From the NCBI GenBank assembly GCA_947564305.1, contig CANOBT010000006.1, positions 1 through 64,000 of the forward strand: a stretch of DNA of 64,000 nt, written 5' to 3'. Of this stretch, positions 37,446 through 45,969 are shown piece after piece; the first letter of the stretch is position 1; the number at the start of each line of letters is the position of its first letter. The notes beneath the pieces were generated by a model. That model had not been told where the DNA came from. It saw only the letters and a list, made by a program, of their open reading frames with translations, and did not search any database. Origin of the DNA: an uncultured Lachnospiraceae bacterium. Lineage in GTDB: Bacteria; Bacillota_A; Clostridia; Lachnospirales; Lachnospiraceae. The translations under genes were made by a program, and so were the position numbers.

Positions 37446-37919
37446 ATGAATACAAAAGAACCCAGATTTCACGGAGAGGTATCTGCCAAAAGCCATGCTA
37501 ACATGAGCAAGATAAAAGGGAAAGATACTAGTATTGAAATCGCTTTGAGGAAAGCGCTTTGGTCAAGAGGATATAAGTATCGTAAAAACTATAAAGCGGT
37601 CCCTGGCAGTCCGGATATCGCACTGACAAAATATAAAATAGCTATTTTTTGTGACAGTGAATTTTTCCATGGAAAAGATTGGGAAGTATTAAAGCCACGG
37701 CTAGAAAAAGGAAAAAATCCCAATTACTGGATAAGAAAAATCCAACGAAATATGGAGCGTGACCGCGAAAAGGACCAGAAGCTCCTCTTTGAAGGATGGA
37801 CCGTTATCCATTTTTGGGGTAAAGATATTATAAAAAATACGGATGAATGCGTAAATGTAATAGAAGAAACAATTTTTGACCTCACGGTAGGAGACGGAGA
37901 AAATGAGCTATTTTATTGA
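37446..37919 (+). CDS. Vsr-like very-short-patch DNA endonuclease
   Basis: 157 residues. Vsr enzymes nick beside T:G mismatches formed when 5-methylcytosine deaminates. The family frame is clear: MSKIKGKDTSIEIALRKAL, PGSPD (catalytic Asp57), then NYWIRKIQRNMERDREKDQK and GWTVIHFW. In E. coli Vsr, as I recall it, zinc is held by Cys in GCFWHHHHC and WEC; here those places read SEFFHGKDW and WGKD, with no matching Cys. It is a zinc-less variant. AGAGGA precedes the ATG. It overlaps the next gene by 17 nt. Confidence 0.9.
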   Translation: MNTKEPRFHGEVSAKSHANMSKIKGKDTSIEIALRKALWSRGYKYRKNYKAVPGSPDIALTKYKIAIFCDSEFFHGKDWEVLKPRLEKGKNPNYWIRKIQRNMERDREKDQKLLFEGWTVIHFWGKDIIKNTDECVNVIEETIFDLTVGDGENELFY

Positions 37920-39342
37920 ATATGACAAAACTAATCCTGTTTCAATTGAAAACTATTCTCAGAAGATGATAGGTAAGACATTCCGCCAGATTTATGAAGA
38001 GGATAAAATAGACACTCATCCAATGATGATACACGAAACACATACCTACGGCGTTTCTGATGTTTCTAAAACCAAAAGGAATAAAGGAAATTTAGGCCAA
38101 ATTATTGAAGAATGTTTTTTTCATTATGCCTGCAACAGTCATTCAGAGCCAGATTTTCCCGAAGCCGGAGTTGAATTAAAAGTCACACCATATAAGATAA
38201 ATCTGAATGGAACTTTATCGGCAAAAGAACGCTTGATACTCACAATGATAGATTATTTTAAAGTAGTTGATGAAGAATTTAAAACAAGCCATTTTTGGAA
38301 TAAATCACAGCTGATTTTGCTTGTTTACTATCTTTATCAAAAGGATATCAAGTATAATCTTGACTATAGGATAGACTATTCCAGATTGTTTACCCCGCCT
38401 GAACAAGATGTAAAAATCATCCGCCATGATTATGACCTTATCATCAAAAAAATAAAAGCCGGAAAAGCACATGAGCTGTCAGAGGGAGATACGCTTTATC
38501 TTAGCGCCGCACCTAAAGCAGCAACCTCAAAGGACCGGCGCAGGCAGCCATTTAGCAATGAACCTGCAAAGCCTCGAGCTTTTGCTTTTAAAGCTTCTTA
38601 TATGACTTATGTGTTAAACAATTATATTGTTCCTGGTAAAAAAACATATGAACCAATCATCACCACAGAGATAACCGATTCATTCGAAGACTATGTTGTT
38701 GAAAAAATCAATGCTTATAAAAACCATACCATAAATACCCTTTGCAGGGAATTTCATGTTGATCATCCAAATGGAATTAAAAATCTGGGAGCACTATTAG
38801 TATATCGCATCTTAGGAATCCGTGGAAATCATGCAGAAGAATTTGTCAAAGCCAATATCGTGGTTAAAACAATCCGAATTGGAAAAAATAATAAAATCAA
38901 AGAAAGTATGTCATTCCCAACATTTAAGTTTAAAGAGTTAACAGCAGAAAACTGGGAAGATTCAACATTCGGTAATTATTTGAGAGAAACGAGATTTCTG
39001 TTTGTGGTATATAAATTTGATGCAGAAAATGAATTACGCTTAAAAGGATGTCAATTCTGGAATATCCCATATGAAGACTTAGAAGGAAATGTCAAAAAGG
39101 TCTGGAAAGAAACACAACAAATATTAAGGGAAGGATTATACATCGAAGTGAGAAATGGCATAATGTACAATAATTTTCCAAAAGCTTCTGACAACCCGAT
39201 ATGCCACGTAAGACCGCATGCCCGAAATTCCAGAGATACTTATGAACTTCCAGATGGCAGGCTCTATCCCAAGCAATGTTTCTGGCTAAATAACAGCTAT
39301 ATTTTAAGTCAGTTAAATGAAGATTTCCTTAAAAATCCGTAA
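37903..39342 (+). CDS. Sau3AI/MutH-family type II restriction endonuclease
   Basis: 479 residues, close to Sau3AI (about 490). The N-terminal domain holds the MutH/Sau3AI catalytic block EPDFPEAGVELKVTP, giving Asp84, Glu91 and Lys93, with the helper Glu in GQIIEE. A second MutH-like domain probably fills the C-terminal half, as in Sau3AI, where it is a non-catalytic DNA-binding effector domain. Family members cut GATC or related sites and are blocked by cytosine-C5 methylation; the site here is inferred. It overlaps vsr by 17 nt and precedes the methyltransferase fusion by 75 nt. It is clearly AT-richer than the flanking genes. Confidence 0.92.
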   Translation: MSYFIEYDKTNPVSIENYSQKMIGKTFRQIYEEDKIDTHPMMIHETHTYGVSDVSKTKRNKGNLGQIIEECFFHYACNSHSEPDFPEAGVELKVTPYKINLNGTLSAKERLILTMIDYFKVVDEEFKTSHFWNKSQLILLVYYLYQKDIKYNLDYRIDYSRLFTPPEQDVKIIRHDYDLIIKKIKAGKAHELSEGDTLYLSAAPKAATSKDRRRQPFSNEPAKPRAFAFKASYMTYVLNNYIVPGKKTYEPIITTEITDSFEDYVVEKINAYKNHTINTLCREFHVDHPNGIKNLGALLVYRILGIRGNHAEEFVKANIVVKTIRIGKNNKIKESMSFPTFKFKELTAENWEDSTFGNYLRETRFLFVVYKFDAENELRLKGCQFWNIPYEDLEGNVKKVWKETQQILREGLYIEVRNGIMYNNFPKASDNPICHVRPHARNSRDTYELPDGRLYPKQCFWLNNSYILSQLNEDFLKNP

Positions 39343-39392
39343 AAACAAAAAAGAGACTTTACAAAAGAACTGAAATAACGTAATATATACAA

Positions 39393-39404
39393 GAACGATC
39401 GTTC
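39393..39404. promoter_or_regulatory. Perfect palindrome GAACGATCGTTC ahead of the methyltransferase gene
   Basis: A 12-bp perfect palindrome centred on GATC, in the 75-nt gap between the endonuclease and methyltransferase genes and 13 nt before the ATG. It contains the presumed recognition site, so methylation or methyltransferase binding could regulate the downstream gene. Confidence 0.55.
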
Positions 39405-39417
39405 GACTATAAAACTG

Positions 39418-42400
39418 ATGGGGTGTTATACAGTGAAAAAAACCGTATGTGAACTATTTGCAGGTGTAGGCGGCTTTCGATGCGGGCTCAACAACATCAA
39501 CACTTTGGAAGATATGAAGAAAGTTGAAAAGTGGGATACCGTATGGTTCAGCCAATGGGAACCTGCCGAAAAGAATACACAATATGCTCATGACTGCTAT
39601 GTATACCATTTTGGTACCTGTCTGGATAAAAATGGCATGGATACGACCAATTACAACATAGAAGATGTCGATAAAAAGACGCTCCCTGACTTCAATCTCC
39701 TTGTTGCCGGTTTTCCATGCCAAGATTATTCTGTGGCCTCCTCCCTTGCCACATCAAAAGGGTTGGAAGGCCAAAAAGGTATTTTATGGTGGTCCATCAG
39801 GGAAACAATTGAAGAAAAAAAACCGCCATTTGTATTATTAGAAAATGTAGACCGTCTGATAAAGTCACCCGCGAAACAGCGCGGACGGGATTTTGGCATT
39901 ATCCTTGCATGCTTTAGAGATGAAGGATATACGGTAGAGTGGCGTATTATTAATGCTGCTGAATACGGGTTTCAGCAGCGGAGAAGAAGGACTTTTATCT
40001 TTGCTTATAAAAACAGTACAAACTATCATAATGAACTCCAACAGAAAGCAGGCTACAGCAGGGATTCCAGTGTTGAAGATAAAAGAATAAGCATAGGGAA
40101 TGTATTAATGAGAGATGGTTTTTTTGCTGAAACATTCCCGGTATATGAATCCGACACAAAAAAAATGCTGATTCAAGAACTTCCCAAAGAGCTGGGAGAA
40201 CTTTCTAACTCCTTTCAATGCAATTTCCAAAATACCGGCATTATGAAAGACGGCATCATTTTCACCCTGAAGACAATGCCCAAATGCGATATACCACCGG
40301 TAACGCTTGGCGATATTATGGAAACAAAAGATGTGGAAGAACAATATTTTATACCTTTAGAGAAGCTTTACTATACAGAACATGATATAACGCATAGTGA
40401 TGAGACACACGAAAGGTTACCAAAAGAAAGCCGCCAGACCTGGCAGTATCTCAAAGGAGCAAAAAAATTGCCCCGGAAGGCTGCTAATGGACATGAGTAT
40501 ATCTTTTCAGAGGGTGCGATTCCTATGATTGACAGGTATGACAAGCCCGCACGGACTATGCTGACCTCAGAAGGAAATTTCAGTCGTACTACACACATCG
40601 TAAAAGATAAAAAAACAGGCAGAATCCGATTACTGACCGCACAAGAAACAGAAAGAATCCAAGGTTTTCCGACCGATCACACAAAAAATTGTTTAGTCAA
40701 TGGAAGAGTTGAAGAAATGCCGCTCAACAAACGAAGATTTATGATGGGCAATGCATTAGTTGTTAATCTGGTAAAACAGATGGAAGTGACTCTTTCAGAA
40801 ATTTTTGAAAAAGAAGATAATGCAGGAAAAGTAATGCTGCTCCCTGCTAATAACCAATCAGATAAGACAGGGGCAAGAGCACAATCTCATATTTATAAAA
40901 AATCAGATTTAATCCGCCGTTTGAATGCCTATTTAAATAAACCATTAGGAGAAATAGATAATAAAGGACTGTTTTCCAAAATCCGGAAATTCAAGTCTCA
41001 AAAAGGAATAGCAGGGGCAATTGTTGAACAATGTATTTTAGGATATTCCCCGGATAATAAACAAGAGGCAGATTTGATTATAATTGATGGTCAAAAAGAA
41101 ATCAGAACAGAGCTAAAGACGATTGGCATGACGATAAAGTCAGATCCATCAGAACATTTTACTGCAAAAGAACCCATGTCAATTACAGCCGTTGGTATTT
41201 ATGATATTGCAAATCAGCAGTTTTGGACATCGCATTTCTGGGAAAAGCTTGAACATATGCTGATTGTTTACTACTATTATAAATCTGACCATACTGTTCC
41301 ATCATATGAATATCGTCTGTTTCCATTAAAAGGATATGAATTTCATGAGTTTACAGACAGCGAAACAAATACCCTGAAACGAGACTGGGAACATGTTCAG
41401 CAATTATGTACTGAGATAACTTCCAAATATCCTAATCCTGGAACAAAAGAATGGAAAACTGCTGTACAGCAAGAGTATATAAATATTCACGGCCGGTTAA
41501 GACGGCTGCTGAGTTACATAGATTTAGCTCCCAAGTTCCCGCCCAGGTTCCGTTTAAAGAAACCTATGGTCTCAGCTATTATAGCTAAGCATTTTGGATA
41601 CCGTCTTGAACAGCTACCGGAAGAATATCTGGAAATATCCGATGTTGATAAAAAATGCCATGAACTCACAAACCTTTATTCTGGGCAAACGATAGAACAG
41701 CTCTCGAAACAGTTCCATGTCCCTCTCCTCTCAAAAAAGGGAACGCCTAATAAATCAATTGCGGAAAGTATAATTGTAGCAATGTTTGGAGGGACATCAA
41801 AAAAACTAAATCAGGTAGAATTGTTTGATAAGTTTGGCCTTCTTGCCAAAACAGTGATACTGTCATCCAACGGCGGACATACAGAAGATATGAAACTATT
41901 CCACATTGATTTCCATGAAGTTACGCGCACAGAAGTTATGGATGAAGATGGAACCGAGAGAGAATATATATTCGAAGACTCCGAATTATATTCTTATTTT
42001 ATAGACCACGAATTTTTGTGTATTGTTTTTGAAGAACCCGTCCCAGATTCTACAACCCATACAGACATACCGCTTTCCGTAAATAAGTTTATTGGATTTA
42101 AACGTTTGATATTTAGCGACTCATTTATAAATGAAACCGTGAGAAAACTCTGGACAGATATACGATACAAGGTCATAGGGAACCATCTTGTAGATATTAT
42201 CCAAAAACGGAAAGATGGAACTACGATCATAAATAAAAACGGAGAGCCCAGTTCTTCGCCTAACTTTTTAAAGTCCAGTGAGAACGATGTGTTTGTACGT
42301 GGATCCGGCAGAGACGCATCAATGAAATATAAAACAGAATGTGTTAACGGTATTCAGATGCTTCCGCAGTATGTGTGGCTCAAGGGGTCATCAATCGTTG

Positions 42401-42429
42401 ATGAATTAGATACTGTTCCTATGCTTTAA
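39418..42429 (+). CDS. Cytosine-C5 methyltransferase fused to a Sau3AI/MutH-like endonuclease region
   Basis: 1003 residues. Residues 1-~465 are a complete C5 methyltransferase: motif I FAGVGG (14-19), PCQ with catalytic Cys101, ENV (142-144), QRRRRTF (187-193) and GNA (444-446). After a short linker, ~500-1003 resembles a whole second Sau3AI-like enzyme. Its KGIAGAIVEQCILGY block and ADLIIIDG...TELKT give Asp552, Glu565 and Lys567 as a candidate PD-(D/E)xK site, with about six extra residues between the Asp and the Glu. TSHFWEKLEHMLIVYYYY matches the separate endonuclease (TSHFWNKSQLILLVYYLY). The ATG lacks a clear ribosome site; GTG at 39433, after GGGGTG, is an alternative start. Confidence 0.88.
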   Translation: MGCYTVKKTVCELFAGVGGFRCGLNNINTLEDMKKVEKWDTVWFSQWEPAEKNTQYAHDCYVYHFGTCLDKNGMDTTNYNIEDVDKKTLPDFNLLVAGFPCQDYSVASSLATSKGLEGQKGILWWSIRETIEEKKPPFVLLENVDRLIKSPAKQRGRDFGIILACFRDEGYTVEWRIINAAEYGFQQRRRRTFIFAYKNSTNYHNELQQKAGYSRDSSVEDKRISIGNVLMRDGFFAETFPVYESDTKKMLIQELPKELGELSNSFQCNFQNTGIMKDGIIFTLKTMPKCDIPPVTLGDIMETKDVEEQYFIPLEKLYYTEHDITHSDETHERLPKESRQTWQYLKGAKKLPRKAANGHEYIFSEGAIPMIDRYDKPARTMLTSEGNFSRTTHIVKDKKTGRIRLLTAQETERIQGFPTDHTKNCLVNGRVEEMPLNKRRFMMGNALVVNLVKQMEVTLSEIFEKEDNAGKVMLLPANNQSDKTGARAQSHIYKKSDLIRRLNAYLNKPLGEIDNKGLFSKIRKFKSQKGIAGAIVEQCILGYSPDNKQEADLIIIDGQKEIRTELKTIGMTIKSDPSEHFTAKEPMSITAVGIYDIANQQFWTSHFWEKLEHMLIVYYYYKSDHTVPSYEYRLFPLKGYEFHEFTDSETNTLKRDWEHVQQLCTEITSKYPNPGTKEWKTAVQQEYINIHGRLRRLLSYIDLAPKFPPRFRLKKPMVSAIIAKHFGYRLEQLPEEYLEISDVDKKCHELTNLYSGQTIEQLSKQFHVPLLSKKGTPNKSIAESIIVAMFGGTSKKLNQVELFDKFGLLAKTVILSSNGGHTEDMKLFHIDFHEVTRTEVMDEDGTEREYIFEDSELYSYFIDHEFLCIVFEEPVPDSTTHTDIPLSVNKFIGFKRLIFSDSFINETVRKLWTDIRYKVIGNHLVDIIQKRKDGTTIINKNGEPSSSPNFLKSSENDVFVRGSGRDASMKYKTECVNGIQMLPQYVWLKGSSIVDELDTVPML

Positions 42430-42438
42430 ATATTAGAA

Positions 42439-42485
42439 AGGATTACTATGTTATGATTCTCCAGTCACATAGTAATCCTAACTTT
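42439..42485. terminator. Shared terminator of the restriction operon and asd
   Basis: AGGATTACTATGT and ACATAGTAATCCT are perfect 13-bp arms with a 15-nt loop. T-rich flanks are present on both strands (AACTTTTAAT, TTTCTAATATTT). It lies between convergent genes. Confidence 0.7.
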
Positions 42486-42578
42486 TAATACTCATACTAA
42501 TCTGCTGTTGCATAGGCGAAAATACAATTACAATCCACAGACAGCAACACGCTAGCCGTAACAGCAAGCATTATATTC

Positions 42579-43667
42579 TCACGCCTTCTTCTCAATATAC
42601 CCTTTCGCCGTCAGAGCCTCCGCACAAAGCACCGCGCCGCCTGCTGCTCCCCGGACAGTATTATGGGACAATCCCACAAATTTATAATCAAAGAGTGTGT
42701 CCTCTCTCAAGCGTCCGATAGACACTCCCATACCGCCCTCATAATCTACATCCAGCTTCACCTGCGGCCGGTTGTCTTCCTCCAGATATTGAATGAACTG
42801 CTTGGGCGCGCTCGGCAGCCCTGCCTCCTGAGGATATCCTTTATAATTCACCAATTTTTCAATCAACTGCTCCTTGGTTGGCTTCTTCTCAAAATTCACG
42901 AACACTGCCGCGGTATGTCCGTTCAAAACCGGAACACGGATGCACTGACAAGTAATCTTTGGCAATTCTGCCTTCACAATCTGCCCGTTTTCCACCTTTC
43001 CGAGAATACGCAAAGGCTCCTGCTCGCTCTTCTCCTCCTCCCCGCCGATATAAGGGATGACATTCTCCACCATCTCCGGCCAGTCCTTGAACGTCTTTCC
43101 TGCACCGGAAATCGCCTGGTATGTTGTTGCTACCACTTCCTTCGGTCCGAATTCCTCCCATGCAGCCAAGCAAGGCGCATAACTCTGAATCGAGCAATTA
43201 GGCTTGACCGCAATGAATCCGCGTTCTGTTCCAAGACGCTTTCTCTGGTCTGCAATCACATCAAAATGCTCCACATTAATCTCCGGCACGACCATCGGCA
43301 CATCCGGCGTCCAACGGTGCGCACTGTTGTTCGATACCACCGGTGTCTCTGTCTTGGCATATGCCTCCTCGATTGCCCGGATCTCATCCTTTGACATATC
43401 CACCGCACTGAAAACAAAATCCACGGTTTCCGCCACTTTCTCTACTTCGTTGACATTCAAAACTACCAGTTTTTTTACATTCTCCGGCATGGGAGTGTCC
43501 ATCTTCCATCTGCCTCCCACAGCCTCCTCGTAAGTCTTCCCTGCGGAACGGGGGCTTGCTGCCACCGTAACCACCTCAAACCACGGATGGTTCTCCAACA
43601 GAGCAATAAATCTCTGGCCTACCATCCCTGTTGCACCTAAGATTCCTACCTTTAATTTCTTCTCCAT
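42579..43667 (-). CDS. asd: Aspartate-semialdehyde dehydrogenase (archaeal/fungal type)
   Basis: Reduces aspartyl phosphate to the semialdehyde for lysine, threonine and methionine. The 362-residue protein starts MEKKLKVGILGATGMVGQRF; AAGGAGAAGGGACT precedes that ATG, so the 8-residue longer start is rejected. The catalytic Cys is in VKPNCSIQ, and the NNSAHRW block and length match the archaeal/fungal-like branch. It lies 28 nt after argH on the same strand, likely co-transcribed, and converges on the restriction island. Confidence 0.96.
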   Translation of the reverse strand: MEKKLKVGILGATGMVGQRFIALLENHPWFEVVTVAASPRSAGKTYEEAVGGRWKMDTPMPENVKKLVVLNVNEVEKVAETVDFVFSAVDMSKDEIRAIEEAYAKTETPVVSNNSAHRWTPDVPMVVPEINVEHFDVIADQRKRLGTERGFIAVKPNCSIQSYAPCLAAWEEFGPKEVVATTYQAISGAGKTFKDWPEMVENVIPYIGGEEEKSEQEPLRILGKVENGQIVKAELPKITCQCIRVPVLNGHTAAVFVNFEKKPTKEQLIEKLVNYKGYPQEAGLPSAPKQFIQYLEEDNRPQVKLDVDYEGGMGVSIGRLREDTLFDYKFVGLSHNTVRGAAGGAVLCAEALTAKGYIEKKA

Positions 43668-43695
43668 AGTCCCTTCTCCTTCGTCTGCCACACAA

Positions 43696-45075
43696 TCACT
43701 CCGCTACAAGATACGCCTCTTCCATTGCAATCACTTTCTCCATCGCCGCCTTGCCCGGTGCACCGATCACATCGCGCATCTCCACACAGGTTTTCATGCT
43801 CACTGCCTCATAGATATCTTCTTTAAACACCGGTGAAATTGCCCGGTACTCTTCCATCGTCAGATCATCCAATGCCTTGTTTTTCTCGATACAGTACAGA
43901 ACCAACTGCCCCACAATCCCGTGCGCATCCCGAAACGGCACGCCATGATTCACCAGATAATCCGCAGCGTCTGTCGCGTTGGTAAATCCATGCTTTGCGC
44001 TGTCCGCCATTTTTTCTTTGCGGAATTTCATGGTTTCCAGCATCCCGGTAAATAATGCAAGGCATCCCTTTGTGGTATCCATTGCATCGAAAACCAATTC
44101 TTTATCTTCCTGCATATCCTTATTATATGCCAGCGGAATCCCTTTCATGGTAGTCAAAAGAGACATCAGCGCCCCGTATACCCGTCCGGTTTTCCCACGG
44201 ACCAGCTCCGCGATATCCGGATTCTTTTTCTGGGGCATGATACTGCTTCCGGTACTGTAGGCATCGTCCAACTCCACAAACTGGTATTCATTAGAATTCC
44301 AGATGATAACTTCCTCTGAAAAACGGCTCAGATGCATCATCACCGTAGACATTGCAGAAAGCAGTTCAATAAGATAATCTCTGTCCGCCACCGAATCCAT
44401 GCTGTTCAGCGTAGGCCCGTCAAACTTCAAAAGCTTAGCCGTATACTCCCGATCCAACGGATAGGTGGTTCCCGCCAGGGCCCCGGCCCCCAAAGGGCAG
44501 GTATTCATTCTGCGGTAAATGTCCTTCATCCGGGAACGGTCCCGCTTAAACATCTCGAAATATGCCCCCAGATGATGTGCCAGAGTCACCGGCTGTGCCT
44601 TCTGCAAATGCGTAAATCCAGGCATATAGGTCTCCGTATGCTCCTTCATCAATTTTAAAAGAGCCTCTAACAGACTTTTCAGCAGTCCGTCCAATTCCAA
44701 AATCTCGTCTCTTGTATATAATTTCATATCCAAAGCTACCTGATCATTGCGGCTGCGCCCGGTATGAAGTTTCTTCCCTACATCCCCAATCCGCTCGATC
44801 AGATTGGCCTCCACAAAACTGTGAATATCTTCATATTCTTCTGTAATCAAAAGCATTCCGCTCTCTACGTCCTCCTGAATTCCCTTCAGTCCATTGATGA
44901 TCTTCTCTTTTTCTTCTCCGGTCAGGATGCCCTGCTTTGCCAGCATCGTTACGTGGGCGATGCTGCCCCGAATATCCTGTGCATAAAACCTCTTGTCAAA
45001 TGAGATGGATGCATTGAAATCATATACCAGCTTGTCCGTCTCCTTCGTAAAACGACCGCCCCATAACTGTGCCAT
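43696..45075 (-). CDS. argH: Argininosuccinate lyase
   Basis: The last step of arginine synthesis, splitting argininosuccinate to arginine and fumarate. 459 residues with the fumarase/aspartase signature [12 protein letters not shown] carrying the catalytic Ser. It also has the conserved N-terminus [10 protein letters not shown] and the [10 protein letters not shown] block. argG is not in the window. The leader (45076-45258) contains a hairpin that may serve queH or act as an attenuator. Confidence 0.97.
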   Translation of the reverse strand: MAQLWGGRFTKETDKLVYDFNASISFDKRFYAQDIRGSIAHVTMLAKQGILTGEEKEKIINGLKGIQEDVESGMLLITEEYEDIHSFVEANLIERIGDVGKKLHTGRSRNDQVALDMKLYTRDEILELDGLLKSLLEALLKLMKEHTETYMPGFTHLQKAQPVTLAHHLGAYFEMFKRDRSRMKDIYRRMNTCPLGAGALAGTTYPLDREYTAKLLKFDGPTLNSMDSVADRDYLIELLSAMSTVMMHLSRFSEEVIIWNSNEYQFVELDDAYSTGSSIMPQKKNPDIAELVRGKTGRVYGALMSLLTTMKGIPLAYNKDMQEDKELVFDAMDTTKGCLALFTGMLETMKFRKEKMADSAKHGFTNATDAADYLVNHGVPFRDAHGIVGQLVLYCIEKNKALDDLTMEEYRAISPVFKEDIYEAVSMKTCVEMRDVIGAPGKAAMEKVIAMEEAYLVAE

Positions 45076-45135
45076 TTTTGTTTCCTCTCTTCTTTCTCTT
45101 TTCTAAGAAACAACTTTTCTTCATACAAAAGCAGG

Positions 45136-45178
45136 AAAAAACAGCCTTTCACAAGCAAACTTGTCTGGTCTGTTTTTT
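45136..45178. terminator. Terminator between queH and argH
   Basis: AAAAAACAG and CTGTTTTTT arms enclose ACAAG-TTTG-CTTGT, so both strands show a stem plus U-run. It lies 80 nt after the queH stop and 60 nt before argH. Confidence 0.65.
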
Positions 45179-45258
45179 CATAATTGCTGCTGTTTTAAAT
45201 AGTTATAAATATCGTATCACAAGAAAAGTCCCCTGTCCATAAGCAACTTCTCACAGTT

Positions 45259-45891
45259 TCACCCTTCCTTTCTGCGATTTTCCAGTGAAAACTGACAACC
45301 ACAGTAGTCCTGACGATACAATCCATATTCCTCTGACAGCTCCACAGAACGCTTATATCCATTTTTCTTTTTAAAATCAGATACCAGATAAGGCACCCCC
45401 ATTTCCTTCCCCAGAGCTATGCCGATTTCATTCAGCTTCTGCGCATTTTTCAAAGGACTGATACTAAGAGTCGTGGTAAAATAATCAAAACCACCCTCTT
45501 TGGCCTTACAAGCCGCCTCCTTTAACCGAAGGGCATAACAACGGAAACACCGTTCACCGCCCTCCTTTGTCTGCTCCAGTCCTGCTGCCATCTGGTAAAA
45601 CTTCTCTTTGTCATAATCGCCTTCCATAAAGGAAATGGGATAGGACGTTTTTAACTGATGGATCAACATCCGCTGCTCTTCTACACGCTTATAGTACTCA
45701 TTCTCCGGGTAAATATTGGGATTGTAATAGAACACCGTAATCTCAAAATATTCTGACAGATATTCCAGAACATAACTGCTGCAGGGTGCACAGCAGCTAT
45801 GCAGCAAAAGCCTGGGCACACGTTCTTCTCCTGCCAGTCTTTCCAACACTTGATCCAATTCTTTTTGATAATTTATTTTCTGTGTCTGCAT
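45259..45891 (-). CDS. queH: Epoxyqueuosine reductase QueH
   Basis: Performs the last step of queuosine tRNA modification, reducing epoxyqueuosine in the tRNA wobble position. The 210 residues have the family Cys pairs LLHSCCAPCSSYV (near residue 30) and RCFRCYALRL, which bind an Fe-S cluster and a second metal. CGCQFS near the C-terminus adds further cysteines. It is the non-homologous replacement of QueG. No other queuosine genes are nearby. Confidence 0.93.
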   Translation of the reverse strand: MQTQKINYQKELDQVLERLAGEERVPRLLLHSCCAPCSSYVLEYLSEYFEITVFYYNPNIYPENEYYKRVEEQRMLIHQLKTSYPISFMEGDYDKEKFYQMAAGLEQTKEGGERCFRCYALRLKEAACKAKEGGFDYFTTTLSISPLKNAQKLNEIGIALGKEMGVPYLVSDFKKKNGYKRSVELSEEYGLYRQDYCGCQFSLENRRKEG

Positions 45892-45969
45892 CCTGTTGTC
45901 CTCACACTCCCTCTACATCTAATATCCACAACATATGAAATCCCATTCCCCGTCAAAAATAACATTCAT

